Below are positions 1 through 11,028 of a stretch of DNA of 64,000 nucleotides, one piece after another. Below the pieces are notes generated by a model, which worked only from the letters and a program-made list of their open reading frames with translations, was not told the DNA's origin and ran no database searches. The stretch covers positions 191,230 through 255,229 of the forward strand of contig CAAAJI010000028.1 in the NCBI GenBank assembly GCA_900642245.1. The letters are read 5' to 3'. Positions within the stretch are counted from its first letter, which is position 1. Each line of letters starts with the position of its first letter. Source of the DNA: Fragilaria radians. Its lineage: Eukaryota > Bacillariophyta > Fragilariophyceae > Fragilariales > Fragilariaceae. The translations under genes were made by a program, and so were the position numbers.

Positions 1-1100
1 CAGGGGCCAACATCAATCAGTATTCTATTGTATCAAGAACAAATTTGCTAACTCTTAGCATTTCCTTATATGCAGCTAAATTTGCCCCATCCATGCACTT
101 AGAAAGCTCACATACAACATTTGCTTGCAATATCTGGTCTTGAATATTTTATGAGGTAGAGAAGCATCCCACCCCAGAACGGTTGACTACTTATCCATTT
201 CGATGGTTTCAACTAAGTCATTTGACTTGACAACCTTAAACCTGGGTGTCCCAGGGGTAGCATGACAGCTTAGATTGTTAACTACTTCTCCAAACTTATC
301 TTCCAATCCTTTCAATAAATGAGGTTGCATGACCCATACTTCCAGATTATCTCGGTTCATCATCACCTTGCTGCCCAAACAATCAGTCAAGATTTCTTCA
401 ACCTTTAGATCAAAACTTTAGCCTTTGAGTCCCTTGATTACCTTCTTAATGTCTTCATCACACCCAATCATCACGCAACCATCCACCAATTTGTGAGTAA
501 ACATGGATCAACGGAGTTTTCTTTAAAGCCACATTCCTTTAACGCCAAACCTAGTTTCTTGTTGAACTTCCGAGCACTTTGAACAAGCCCGTAAATCGTT
601 TTCTTCAAAGAAAGGCACTCTGTTTGCTTTTCACCTTCTAACCCATCAGGCAAATGCATGTAGATCTTCTCTTTGAGCTCACCATGTAGGAAAGCTGTTT
701 CAATGTCAACAATTTTCCCTTTTAAATTCCAAACCAGCATGATAACTAACAAAATTCGGAGCGTTACATTATTCATAACTGGCGCAAAATTCTCCTGAAA
801 GTCAATTCCAGGGACCTGGCTATACCCACATGCAACAAGTCGTGCCCGAAATATTCCATCCCGTTTAATTTTGAATATCCATTTATTTTTCACGCATAAA
901 CGATGATAGGGTAACTCTGATTTCTCAATCTCCTTGTAGAAACCTGTATTCTCCATTTGCTTCAATTCTCTCTGAATAGCCTCCCTACATTCTTCTATTT
1001 CCTCAAGAGTTAGATTGTTATATGCATCATCAAACGAATCAGGCTCTTTCGGGTTTCCTGTCACATTCAAAGCAAGATTGGGTCTATCAAGGATCAACTC
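1..1100 (-). pseudogene. Copia reverse transcriptase / RNase H region, broken
   Basis: The frame at 471-1,097 carries the RVT_2 N-terminal hallmarks: KNKWIFKIKRDG, RARLVACGYSQVPGIDF, ENFAPV, DIETAFLHGELKEKIYM and IYGLVQSARK. After DPCLL the frame breaks. In the next frame the expected YVDD active-site box reads LVDG, followed by CVMIG. The segment just before it is also short relative to intact copia RTs, so residues seem to have been lost. A third piece at 187-390 carries QPHLLKGLEDKFGE and TPGTP, and 1-186 continues into the RNase H-proximal SKCMDG block. Loss of the second catalytic Asp plus the frameshifts argue for no polymerase activity. Family assignment is from recognised motifs, not a search. 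Confidence 0.88.
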
Positions 1101-1264
1101 CTTCCTGGTTGATTATTCTCAATGAATCTCTCTGGATCAGGGTTAAACCAGCTCTTTCACTTGGATACTTCCCTCTTTGCTTTGTCCAACTTCTTCTTAT
1201 CAACTCCATCAACTTTACTATGTACTTTGGTATCCTTCAGTATTTTTCTTCATTTTCTGAATCA

Positions 1265-2160
1265 TCAATTTCGTACTTCATCGCCTGAATCATCAATTTT
1301 GTCGATCTTTACTCCATTTCGGCTTTTTGTCCAAGTTCCAAATGATTTTCCAAGCCAAATGGCATCTCTTGATTTGATGATTGACTCAGTATTTGGGTTC
1401 AGATATCTGTAGATGTCTGATGCATTGTCAACACCCTTTCCAACAAACATACACGTGATCCCTTTGTCTGCCAACTTTGATTGGATCTTGTCTTTTGTTG
1501 TGATGACACACATCTCTCCACATTTTCTGAGTTTCACTGGCTTCTTTGAAAGTCCATTAAACATTAAATTACTAGGATCCTTTTTGCTTCTTTATCCACA
1601 ATTAAATTTTCATAATATGCAGCAATAGAGGAACATTCAGCCCTTAGTCCTTCACGAAAATCTCCGTCTCCTCCAGCATCATGTAGCATTTCTTTGATTC
1701 TTCCGTACAAGGTCTAAAACTTTCGTTCCACTATACCATTTCTTTGTGAAGTTTGAGATCCACTATATTCAAACTTGATGCATAATTTTTCATGCTTGCA
1801 TGCCTTATTCAATGCATAATTTTCACCGGCATCATCTAATCTTAAAACTCTGAAAAACGTTTTATCGTTTCTCAATTCATGAATCAAACCAATAACCTAA
1901 CTTGATAGTTCATCTTTTCTTTTCAAAAAATATTTCCAGCAATATCCGGAGAAATCATCTACAATAACAGCCCAAAATTTCGCTCCTCCGAAGCTCTTGC
2001 CTTTAATGGAGCTAATGTCAACATATAAACGCTCACCTGGGTGTTACTACCTTCCAATCCTTATTCACATTTTTCGGTCTGGCCATACCAATTACGCAAG
2101 GCTCACAAACTTCAAACTTTCTAGTGACTTCATATTCTAAGGCCTTTCCAGTTAATCTAA
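1265..2160 (-). pseudogene. Copia integrase with DD35E triad still readable
   Basis: The core reads GERLYVDISSIKGKSFGG, then KFWAVIVDDFSGYCW, LRLDDAGEN and RNGIVERKF. The three acidic residues are Asp at 2,017-2,019 (YVDIS), Asp at 1,834-1,836 (first D of DDAGEN) and Glu at 1,726-1,728 (IVERKF). They are in one frame with exactly 35 codons between the second Asp and the Glu, the DD35E spacing. One TAG at 1,897-1,899 interrupts the frame between the two Asp residues and another stop follows the Glu block. The C-terminal region (1,265-1,564) carries GEMCVITTKDK, CMFVGKG and IIKSRDAIWLGK, typical of the segment linking integrase to RT in copia polyproteins. Confidence 0.85.
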
Positions 2161-2207
2161 CACTGGCTTCAACACAATGTCCAAGGATTTTATGCAGATT
2201 GTTGAGA

Positions 2208-2690
2208 TCAATACTCTAACCCCTTTTCCAATCTCATAGCTGAAGCTCCAATATTGTTAAAGATTGGGGTAAATTTGATCCCAGGTATGCATCCATCCTT
2301 TGTTTTGATCAAGGTGTCAAAATTTAGGATCATATAATTCTTTGTCAGTGTGACAATTTCATCAAGGTTGCAAATCTTGGAACCTTTCAATGCTCTACAA
2401 ATGCTAAACAAGTTAATCCATAGGTCAGGAATATATTTTACTCCTTCAAGTACAATAGGCACATTTTCACCATTATCTTTCTACACATATTATTGTAATG
2501 TTCCGACCATTTCTGCTATCATTGCATCACCATTCCCAACTGTTATCTCCTCGGAAATTATCTTGTTCCCGCCACTATTGCCGATCCAAATCTCCTTGTC
2601 AAGATTTTTAGAATTTTCAATCAAAAGGAAAGTCACATCCGTCATTGTGTTTGCAACTCCATTTCTCAATCCCAAAAAATATTTCACCTT
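2208..2690 (-). pseudogene. Copia protease / GAG-pre-integrase remnant
   Basis: The piece at 2,490-2,687 has the protease-like stretch IWIGNSGGN, where an intact element would have a DSGA-type catalytic Asp. The Asp appears to be replaced by Asn, but alignment by eye is uncertain. The piece at 2,208-2,462 carries LEGVKYIPDLWINLFSI, matching the conserved VxYVPxLxxNLxSI signature between protease and integrase of copia elements. A frame break separates the two pieces. They sit between the gag region and the integrase core, as expected. Confidence 0.75.
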
Positions 2691-3560
2691 GACTATGATT
2701 TTTCTTTATTAATTTAAAACAATTAGCTTTTATGTGTCCAGGTTTCTTACAAAAGTTGCAAATAACTTCAGTTTTCATCTCCTCACCTTGCCCTAACTTA
2801 CACTAACTTGCTTTGTGTCCTACTTTCCACAATTGCGACATTTCCCTTTGAAATGCTCTATAAACAAAGACTTTTTGTCAATGGACTTTTCGATTTCGCG
2901 GCATCCGTTTTAAATGTCATCCTTTCAAATCTCAGAGTCATTTCTTCCTTTAATTCTTCAATAGTTAAAGGGCTGTTTACATCAACTATACGTTTTTCCA
3001 AAAGAAGCATCTGCAACTCGCATTCTTCCGTCAAACTGTTTAAGATTTGAATCATAAACTGTTCATCAGTCATGCTTGATCCCATCACTTCTAATTTGAT
3101 ACGGAGATCTTCCATAACGTCTGGATCTTCATCCTTACTCAACCTGCTTTCTCTGAATGTTCTTTCTGTTTAACCAACAACGGTGCAGAGATTGGATCAT
3201 TTTTTTTCCAACTTTTCTCATACCAAAGCAGCATTACCATCTTCATGCTCCTTGTTTTGCATCCCTTTACAATCCCAAATGCAATCTTTCCAGCACTACT
3301 GGTGGCATCAATTGAAAGAATCAACTCCGTAAAAGCCATCTCATTCAAATAAATTATTGCAATCATATGCCTTCCTTCCTCTGTTTCTTCATCCATAGAG
3401 CCTTGGGTCCTTGGAATCTCCAATCTATCCAACAAAACATCTTATATATTTCATTGCATGGCCTTGGCTTGGAATTTCTCACTCCAAGTGGGCCAATCTT
3501 CTTTCTTCCCGGAAAAGTTCAATACACAAATTGTACTGAAATCTGTCATCTTCAAGACGT
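2690..3560 (-). pseudogene. Copia gag (UBN2-like) with one intact and one frameshifted zinc knuckle
   Basis: The frame at 2,858-3,142 (EDLRIKLEVMGSSMTDEQF, MIQILNSLTEECELQM) and that at 3,139-3,435 (NEMAFTELILSIDATSSAG, AFGIVKGCKTRSM) match diatom copia gag. They overlap in different frames, so a frameshift separates them. A CCHC knuckle, CNFCKKPGHIKANC, is readable at about 2,712-2,760. A second knuckle at about 2,805-2,845 starts CRNCGK, then shifts frame to VGHKAS with a TAG in the original frame. Further minus-strand similarity (LRLEDDRFQYNLCIELF) up to about 3,560 may be the gag N-terminus. Confidence 0.72.
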
Positions 3561-4493
3561 AACTGAACCAAGCTTAAATTAAAAGCCTTTAACGTAACAA
3601 ACGTGACAACAAGCACAAAAGAAAAGGACTCAAATGTATACCGTATATTAAAACACCTTGAGAACCTCTTCAACACTAAATTGTAAATCACTAAAATATG
3701 GATTAAAGCTATCACTAAATTTGAATTCTTTCTTCCATATATCGCTAAATCACTCGCTAAACCAACCATGGATATAACTCTATCGCAAACTAAGTGAAGA
3801 TTGGTTATGTAATCCAATAAAGATGAAACGGCTAAACTGGACACTGCTGAGGCAAGGTGTACCAACATTTCTTTTTTGGAATCTAAATCAAACGATAGTT
3901 TTGTTCCTTTGTGGCAAATAAAAGTTCTTTGAGAAGCTGTAATGGACCTTGCTTTTTTATTGGAATCTTCATCTGATTTTCATTAGACTTGGGAATAGTC
4001 ACTATTCCAAACAGTGCATATTTAGGCTCAACTTCTACCTACAAGTTCGCCACTCTTTACTCTTCCCAAAAAACGGGATCACACGTTATAGCATTCCTAT
4101 CAATCATTTCTCAAATTATCGGAATGCCCAGAGAGCATTATAAGAAATAAAATCGGAGGTCAATAAAAGATAACTTAGCAACTAAATAAACAATTCTCGA
4201 GAATAAACAAAGATGAGAAGAATTAGGTAACCATATTGGAAGTCCTCTTTACTAAGGAACAAAAGTGGGACTAAAAGCTCATGGAGTGATTTCTCGCTTA
4301 CTCAATCTTTCTCAAATTCACGAACCATATTGAAAACCTTCTCAAATAGTCGAATATGAATATGAGGGGTATTCTCAATAGACTAATCTCGCCTTGTCCT
4401 GCATTGTCGGATGTAAACGAGCGAGTCAGAGCTGTACTAGTAATCAAATGCTTTTGAGTTTGAAACTAGTGTAATCTCTTTAACAAAAGTTAA
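3561..4493. other. Intergenic; possible degraded 5' LTR region
   Basis: No convincing gene. The short frames on both strands have no recognisable domain. The 5' LTR of the copia element at 1-3,560 should lie here, but its 3' partner is outside the window, so it cannot be delimited by self-comparison. Confidence 0.4.
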
Positions 4494-4664
4494 TTATTTA
4501 TCTCATTCCTCATTATTACACTTTTCTTCTCAAGCAATAGGCTATGTACATTGCTTCTCTAATTGCATTGTGAAAGGTAGCTGAATACTTTTCTTTTGCA
4601 AGTCAAAAAATTGTATACATGGTGTGCACAATATTGTCAACAGCAACTCCTTAGGTTGGTTCAG

Positions 4665-5368
4665 TCATGCGGTTCTTGCGAAAGAGACTTTCTTGTGATA
4701 GTTTAGTTCCAACTTTCCTGTTAAGATTTGACTAGATTCAATTGTTGACACTTTATTGCTAATTGATGACGATGAAGATTGCAGTAACGACTCATCCCGT
4801 TGCTGATAGTCTTGGATGCACTTTTCGTCCATCTTTGCCAAATACAAAGCTCGATCCCTTGATTTTCTGGAACAAGCCGAAGCATGGACTTGAATTCCCT
4901 TGGGATCACGAATGCCTATTGATCGTTGATATTGCTGAAACTCCAGAACCGATTGAAGGATGTTGTGAGTTCTTGACATTGTCTTCTTTGTACTCCCTTT
5001 CTCGTCAATACCTTCCAATCCTCTCAGACAGAACAACTCTTGATCCAGAAAATCGGCGATTCCGTTGAATCTTCGAAGCGTTTTAAGCGTGAATCTGATA
5101 TCATCTCTGAATGACTGAAGATCCCGAGACTAGAAAGATGTTAGATCAAGCAATAGAATATTGGCACAAGTGAGAAAAACAAAGATATCTAGCTTACCGA
5201 ATACCAAGTGCTATGCAATGGTTCTTTTTCCAATGTTGACAGCTGAATCACTGCGTCGTCATCACTGAAAGTGACTGATCTTTTTCCCCCATGAGTTTTC
5301 AATTTCAAATCTAAGTCCGGGGATCTCTGATAAACAAATGATCCATGCCATTGAGTGTCACTAAACAT
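4665..5368 (-). CDS. Diatom-type family protein, member A (two exons)
   Basis: Function unknown. The predicted join is exon 1 at 5,368-5,198 and exon 2 at 5,129-4,665, with a 68-nt GT-AG intron, giving 211 residues. The ATG at 5,368 was chosen because the protein is near-identical to member C from this Met onward. An in-frame upstream ATG at 5,467 has no matching open frame in C. Visible features are KRSVTFSDD near the N-terminus, a Trp-Tyr-Ser at the exon junction, CLRGLE, a conserved QSVLEFQQYQRSIGI block, DPKGIQ, a Ser/Ala-rich helix, a poly-Ser run, and KKVSFARTA at the C-terminus. The pattern SVTF...WYS...CLRGLE...VLxxQxxQ...GIxDP resembles a family of short diatom proteins I know only as hypothetical. 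Exon 2 is about 88% identical to member C by hand count. Confidence 0.8.
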
Positions 5369-5655
5369 AGTGAATTTTAATACAGAAGATATAATAAGCA
5401 ATTGTATTCGTTTGACATGAAGTGAAACTTCAAAAATCATGGTTCGACCAATAGAATATCTCGACATGAGAAAAATTCAAGTTGGTCAGGAATGCCTATA
5501 CACCAAGATTTGGTGTGATTAATTGTATAGAGTGACATTCAACCTATTAAGGAATGTGTACACGTCTAACTTGAACCAAAGGGAAGTTCTGGTTTAATAC
5601 CGTTTCAAAATTCTTTTCATAGAATCTGATCTTGCCTACAGATGTCACTCTTTTA

Positions 5656-5724
5656 CTAGGGAATGAGAATTATTGACACGTCCACTCGTACGTAATTTCC
5701 ATCTTACGTGGTGAGGCGATTACG
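5656..5724 (-). promoter_or_regulatory. ACGT-rich block upstream of member A
   Basis: About 300-350 bp upstream of the member A ATG lies a block with several ACGT cores: GACACGTCC, CGTACGTAA, TTACGTGG and TTACGTG. Most of it is conserved upstream of member C despite divergence of the intervening sequence. ACGT is the core bound by bZIP factors, and diatom CO2/cAMP-responsive elements are TGACGT-type. A regulatory role is inferred. Confidence 0.4.
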
Positions 5725-6629
5725 TGTGCACAAATAAATTTTGGGAACTTGTCCTCTGATACTCGAATAGCAGTCGTGAAAATCTAGGACAACCTGATGT
5801 TTCTCTTGTATGTCGGAATTGACACTTTTTTCAACCTATGATTTGTATTTTTTTGGTGACCACGTTCAAGAACACACATGTAAGATCATTGTTCAGCCAA
5901 GTTTTTAGATAGTCTTAGTTCAAAGTTGCATGGTTTGAAGAGGTAAGACTTCACATAAGGATGACATCGTAAAAGTGAAATGCTTCATATGAATCCCGAA
6001 ATAGGGATCTCATTGGGTGCTCCTTTCCTCATTCAATTTCTCAATTTTTTTGCCTTACTATATGATCTACTCAAGAGGGTGAACTTGATCTGGACTATTT
6101 CCAGTATTTGAACTTATGCCTTCTCTTGTCTGCTTCAATGACATCTGCATCCTTTGTAAGTTTTATCTGGGTAATCTTCTCTAGAGCTTTCCACTATTAA
6201 AAGCCATCATTTAATTCAATTTTACGTAAGTGCGCAATACTTGCTTTAATTCATTTCTTTCCAACATGCATCCATAGGCTTGTGCAAATGATAAAAATTG
6301 TGTTCACTGAATCAAATGTCACTTTTCCTTTAGACTGCTATACGTTATGGTTCCTATCCTTCCAAAAGAGTAACTGTGCTTCTGCCAAAGGTTTCCGCTG
6401 GACAAAGTGATAATAGGCGCACTTAGTAATTTACAGAGAGTTCTGGATCAGTTGAAGGATTTTTTTGCCTTCAATTTTCCATAAGATCCGTTGTGAGGAA
6501 TATTCTTGAGCGAAAAAGAGACCGTTGAAAGAGATGAAAAAGGTTTATCACGGAGAAATAGCTCACTAATTTATATAACCATTCATTTTACATTTTCTTG
6601 AGATTCTTTTTTGAATTACTACGGAAGGT

Positions 6630-6656
6630 AGAGAGAGAGAGAGAGAGAAAGAGAGG
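6630..6656. repeat. GA microsatellite
   Basis: A run of GA dinucleotides with one interruption (GAGAGAGA...GAAAGAGAGG). Confidence 0.9.
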
Positions 6657-8220
6657 GATAGCAACCTTTCAAAGGATAGAAGGTGAGAGTGAGAGTAAGA
6701 GGAAGTTACAAAGGAATTTTGGAATTTAACAGTCCCGATTTGAAGGAACAAATTTGACTTTTCTTGCTATTTGCGCAGCGGTTTCAGTTTCCCAGTATTC
6801 ATTTCAATCATATTTATTTCTTATTAGGATTAGGGGTTGATAACAGTGAACACTCTGCTGTATCATGATACATCTTTCTATAAATAACCAGTAAAATTAA
6901 CGATCCATATTGGACGTTAACTTCAGTAATTGCACTCACTACTGATACATTCGTTTTTACTGCAACATCATGATCAAACCCAACAACACTTGCCCTTTGT
7001 GAGTTAAGCATGGATGGGACTTGTAGAAGGAATTAAGAACCATAACAACTGCCATTTCGCACCAACAGACAAGGGGAATCAAACCAATAAACTCCATCAG
7101 GGAAGAAAGAACCACTATATCATGGAGCTGGGATATTATAGTATCACCCCAAAGATGTAATGTTTTGACCTGTCATTAGGATATTAAAAAGAATTAGGTA
7201 TTGTCAATAGAAGCAAAGCTGAATACATTAGAGGACGCGTTAGCAAAGTAAGCTCCAAGAGATCCAAATACATCATTCCAAAGCAACGTTGAATGTGCTA
7301 TCCACTATTGATGGAAAGCTCTTACCCGGGAAATATACAGCAGCGCGAAGAAAATAGGATTACGGAAAGACATTTTCAGACAGATTCCATCAGAATTCTT
7401 CAAAAAAGCGTAAATAACGGTGATAGCCATAAGTTGATTCACCAATATCTATTTCTTTCTGGAAAAGCTGGAAAATAAAATTATATTTAATTTAAACAAA
7501 CAGCAATACTACTAGTGTAACGTATCAAGCATACGTAAATAATGATTACTGTGCTAAGGATTGAAGTGATAAGTCTCGAAACAAGGAGGTATCACAAAAC
7601 ATGTCATTATTAAACAAGGTAACATCTAAATTACAAAAAGAAGACTGAATCCTAAGCGTGATACCTACCAAAGAAATTCAAGCAGAGTGTTAACTTTTTC
7701 TCCTAAAGCAAAACAAAGAATTCTCTGGACAAAAAGATTGTTGAACTTGAAATTTGTTTGGCTACAACTGCAAAAATTGTGATGCATGTAGTAAAGCTGC
7801 CAATTCAACTTGAAGATAGTAGAAAACAATTTGCAGTTAGTGAATTCTGAAGTACAAGTTGCTATATGCTGAGTGACAAAAGGATTAAAAGTGAAATTAT
7901 AATCTATTTTAGAAGGTTGCTATTATTTGATGTTTAACAACTGTGAAGAGTAGAAGTGTAACATGGTTCATGCTAATTGTCCCTGGAAAACATTTCACTT
8001 ACTCTCCATTGACAAACAATTCTTTTTTTGCCTCACCCCCCCTAATTTGCGTTAGGAATAAAGGTACAATTAAATGTTACTATCCGGGAAAAGATTTCCG
8101 TGATTAGCTGTGTAAAATACATAGAATATCCTTTTTCTCTATATGAACTTGTACTAACTACATAGGGCGTATCTATCCGATACGGGTATTCAAAGACGTC
8201 TTGTAGTCAATGAGTTAATA

Positions 8221-8276
8221 TATAGACTGAATATTGCTCATACACTTTTCAGTTGGGTAATATCCTTTTGATTCAT
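8221..8276 (+). repeat. Short dispersed repeat (partner 35,952-36,006)
   Basis: The segment beginning TATAGACTGAATATTG aligns over about 56 bp with the one at 35,952, with roughly three quarters of bases matching by eye. Similarity fades on both sides. It may be a fragment of a common transposon or LTR. Confidence 0.45.
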
Positions 8277-10015
8277 ATGTCAAGGCATCTCAAAGCTATC
8301 AATTGGACTCAAAAGGATAACGATGATTTCAACCTGTGAAACCTAAATTACAGTTCATAATTTGAAATTGAACAGTTTGAGTTTTGCGTCATAGTTGTCC
8401 AATCAGCAGGGACCTAAACATTCTCTCTCAATTTTTTTTATGAAATCTGATATTTTTCCTAATTCATGGAAGAGGGAATGTGTGATTTTTCAAAAGCATT
8501 TCATACTATACCCCCTTTGCGCTATAACCGGTCAACTGAATAGAGTTTTCAAAATGCTTTGCTAGAGAAAATAATAATGGGGATAACAAAGTCACAAATT
8601 CTGAGATGAAATGTCACAAACTCATTTATTTAGTTGTGACCACTATCTAAGGAGTATCTAATTTTCAGCTTGTAGACACTCAACAATTTATGTGACATTA
8701 CTTTCCTTTTTATCATCACGCACTCAATTCAATAACTCATTTTCTACCTTTCCTAGTAGTGAATCAAGTGAAAGCTATGCCTCAATATACAAATACAAGT
8801 TGATATCAACTGGGAAAACATAACAATTGTACTAAAGAGTTAAGCATCTGACTTCACTGAGTTGACATCAGTATTCAATTTGATCTTGTAGTCACTCTTG
8901 ACTAATAGGCCATAAACTGTAGCAAGCGGCATGTTTCAATGCACCCATCAATCAAATCAATCCAAATCTAGGATAAAAAACATACTAGCTATGGTGTGGT
9001 AGCCATCAACAACTTCCTTTAAAAGCTCAATCTAGGCACCGTAAAAGAACTGAGGTATCTAGATTGACTCATCAGCTAGCTTTCATAAAACTGTTACCTA
9101 AATTCTTAGGATTTCAAAGTGGAATCGAATCTTAATCTGCTTCTTATCCTGCCGTATCCAATATTGAAACAAATCATATGGATTTTGGTCACTAACAGGG
9201 GGTCGTATAGGCTACAAAATTAGATTTTGGATGAATAAGATGGCCTTTGGCAATTCTTCTTAGCTGCAACTGAGCGATAACATTACTTTCTTGAGAATGA
9301 ATTCTGAAAACTTTTATTTATCTCTTGTTTTTCTGTGAAGTGGCTATCCGTAGCACTTTAGATAGATTTCTCACTTTAAAATTAAGCTATTATGATCTCA
9401 GATTATGTGCGATTGGATATTTCTGGCAGCTTATCAGGATTTTGTAGAGTAGGAGAGAACGCTTTTGATAATTGTATTATGCTGGGTTAGAAAAAAGTTG
9501 CATTGCCATTGCATTTGTTGGGAACAATAAATTTCTTTGTTATTTTCTATCTTTGTAGCAACAGTGTCACAAACGATTATTGACTTCTCTAGATCTATGC
9601 CTACGTTTTAAACTATTTATTCATCTATTTTTTCAATTTTCAGATCTTTGCAAATTTTGTGTTCTACAAGTTTCTAGATACTTGAATCAGTATGATACAG
9701 AGTATCTGTTGGGCATATTATAAACATCAATCCTAACTGTTATCCATTCCTTTTGACACTTTTCTGGACCTTTCCTTTAAAAGAACGGTACTACATATAC
9801 CTCTCTAGACACCAAGGCTTGGAAATGTGAGACAACAATTAATTGCGAAACATTGATGAGTTGCTGCATTATCGAAGCTTAGGAATTCAAAGACACTATG
9901 TTATACACTAAATTGTATGGTAATCTGACTGTTTTGCAACCATGCTGTGAGCAACTCGTGCTATCATGTACACTGTAAAACAACTGAAGGTAATTGTAGG
10001 ATAGAAAAATAAATG

Positions 10016-10707
10016 TTAAGCGCTTTTGGCGGAAGATACTTGTTTCCAAATGACTCCTCCCTTGTTATTTGAATTCCAAACCTTGCTTTCTTCTCTTCTT
10101 GGTGTACGTCTGCCTTGTTCCTCTTTCTTCTCGTTGAATTCAAAAGTTGATGATGCCTCGATTTTTCTGTCTATCTTTGCAAGCAATAAAGCTTGTTCTC
10201 TAGCTTTCCTTGAACATGCACAAGCAAACACTTGTATTCCCTTTGGGTCCAGAATCCCCATCAAACGTTGATGGCGTTGCATTTCTAATACAGATTGAAT
10301 AGTATTTTTTACTCTTTCCTTCACCTTTTTGTTATTTCTCTTCCTTTGAATCTCTTCTAATCCCCTTAGGCAATATTTATCTTGGTCGAGGTCAGCAATG
10401 TTTCCATTCACTCTGCTGAGTTCGTTCAAAGTGTGCTTTATATCGTCTCGAAATGATTGAAGGTCATTTGACTGGTTTTATTTCAAGAGTAAGCATGACC
10501 TTAGGATCATCTAGGTTACTCCTGACACAAAATACGTACCGTATACCATAAATTATGAACTGATTCTTGTTGTCCACGGCAAGGCCATGTCACTGTATTG
10601 CTGCTGAACGTTACAGATTTCTTTGAAGTTTTTGTCAAACCTGAATCAAGGCTAGCAGATCTTGGATATAAACCACCCAATCGATGTGAATTCTTCTTAC
10701 TCGACAT
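10016..10707 (-). CDS. Diatom-type family protein, member B (two exons)
   Basis: This is a diverged third member of the family of A (4,665-5,368) and C (38,656-39,352); function unknown. Predicted exon 1 is 10,707-10,540 and exon 2 is 10,471-10,016. The 68-nt intron has a GTACGT donor and a CAG acceptor, and the product is 207 residues. The longer open frame to 10,737 begins at TTG, so the ATG at 10,707 (MSSKKN) is used; exon 1 is then 56 codons, the same as in member C. Conserved features are SKKSVTFSS, WYT at the splice junction, a DLQSFRDDI helix, YCLRGLEEI, QSVLEMQRHQRLMGI, DPKGIQV and a charged C-terminal tail. The intron interrupts the same place (after WYS/T) in all three genes, so they share one ancestor. 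It is divergent from the methyltransferase at 11,029, with about 320 bp between. Confidence 0.78.
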
Positions 10708-11028
10708 GTGGAATGCATATGATTGTGATATGGTCAAGCGTTTTGATGGATAAGTTTAAGTTATGGGGTTCTCATACCTTTTTCAAGTTGACAAATAATG
10801 ACTATTTTGATGAATCTTAAGTGAGTCCCGATATTAGAATTTACTTGGAAGCGAGAATTTAGAAGAGAGAATTTAATATTTCGAGAAACGGGAAATCCAA
10901 AATGACGTACTTGACCTTGAAACTTAGCAATTTTTTTTCCTTTACGTTTTGTGACCAGATGTTCGCCCAAAAGTTGAGAGGTTAAACCGCCAAACTTCTT
11001 CAATCTGACATGACTTTTTCATAATCGA

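Larger units (their letters stand above)
1..3560 (-). mobile_element. Decayed Ty1/copia (CoDi-like) LTR retrotransposon, truncated by window edge
   Basis: Reading the minus strand from high to low coordinates gives the copia order: gag with zinc knuckle, protease and pre-integrase, integrase, then reverse transcriptase and the start of RNase H. All parts are in broken frames. The order protease-integrase-RT defines copia rather than gypsy elements. The RT-distal end still reads clearly at position 1 (ELSKCMDG and AAYKEMLR blocks), so the 3' end and 3' LTR lie outside the window. I could not pair LTRs; a 5' LTR would be expected somewhere in 3,560-4,490 but no TG...CA pair or tRNA primer site was recognised. 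Frameshifts, stops and a degraded RT active site make it non-autonomous. Confidence 0.9.
4494..5724 (-). repeat. Inverted duplication, copy A (partner at 38,320-39,522)
   Basis: This segment is homologous to 38,320-39,522 in reverse orientation. The match covers the upstream ACGT-rich block, both exons, the intron and about 170 bp of 3' flank, ending at GATAAATAA on both sides. Small indels occur upstream and in the intron. Boundaries were drawn by eye. Confidence 0.88.
5725..10015. other. Long AT-rich intergenic region without recognisable genes
   Basis: No frame in these 4.3 kb shows a recognisable domain or an ATG-initiated ORF of convincing length on either strand. A GA-dinucleotide run lies at about 6,630-6,656. 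A segment at 8,221-8,276 resembles one at 35,952-36,006. The rest looks like unique, possibly decayed transposon-derived sequence. Confidence 0.6.

Noticed and set aside
1022..1412. Plus-strand ORFs over the start of the copia RT
   Set aside because: They are antisense to recognisable RT/integrase sequence and show no domain.
5369..5467. Upstream in-frame ATG extending family member A
   Set aside because: The corresponding region in the duplicate (copy C) does not keep an open frame into the conserved Met, so the inner ATG is preferred.
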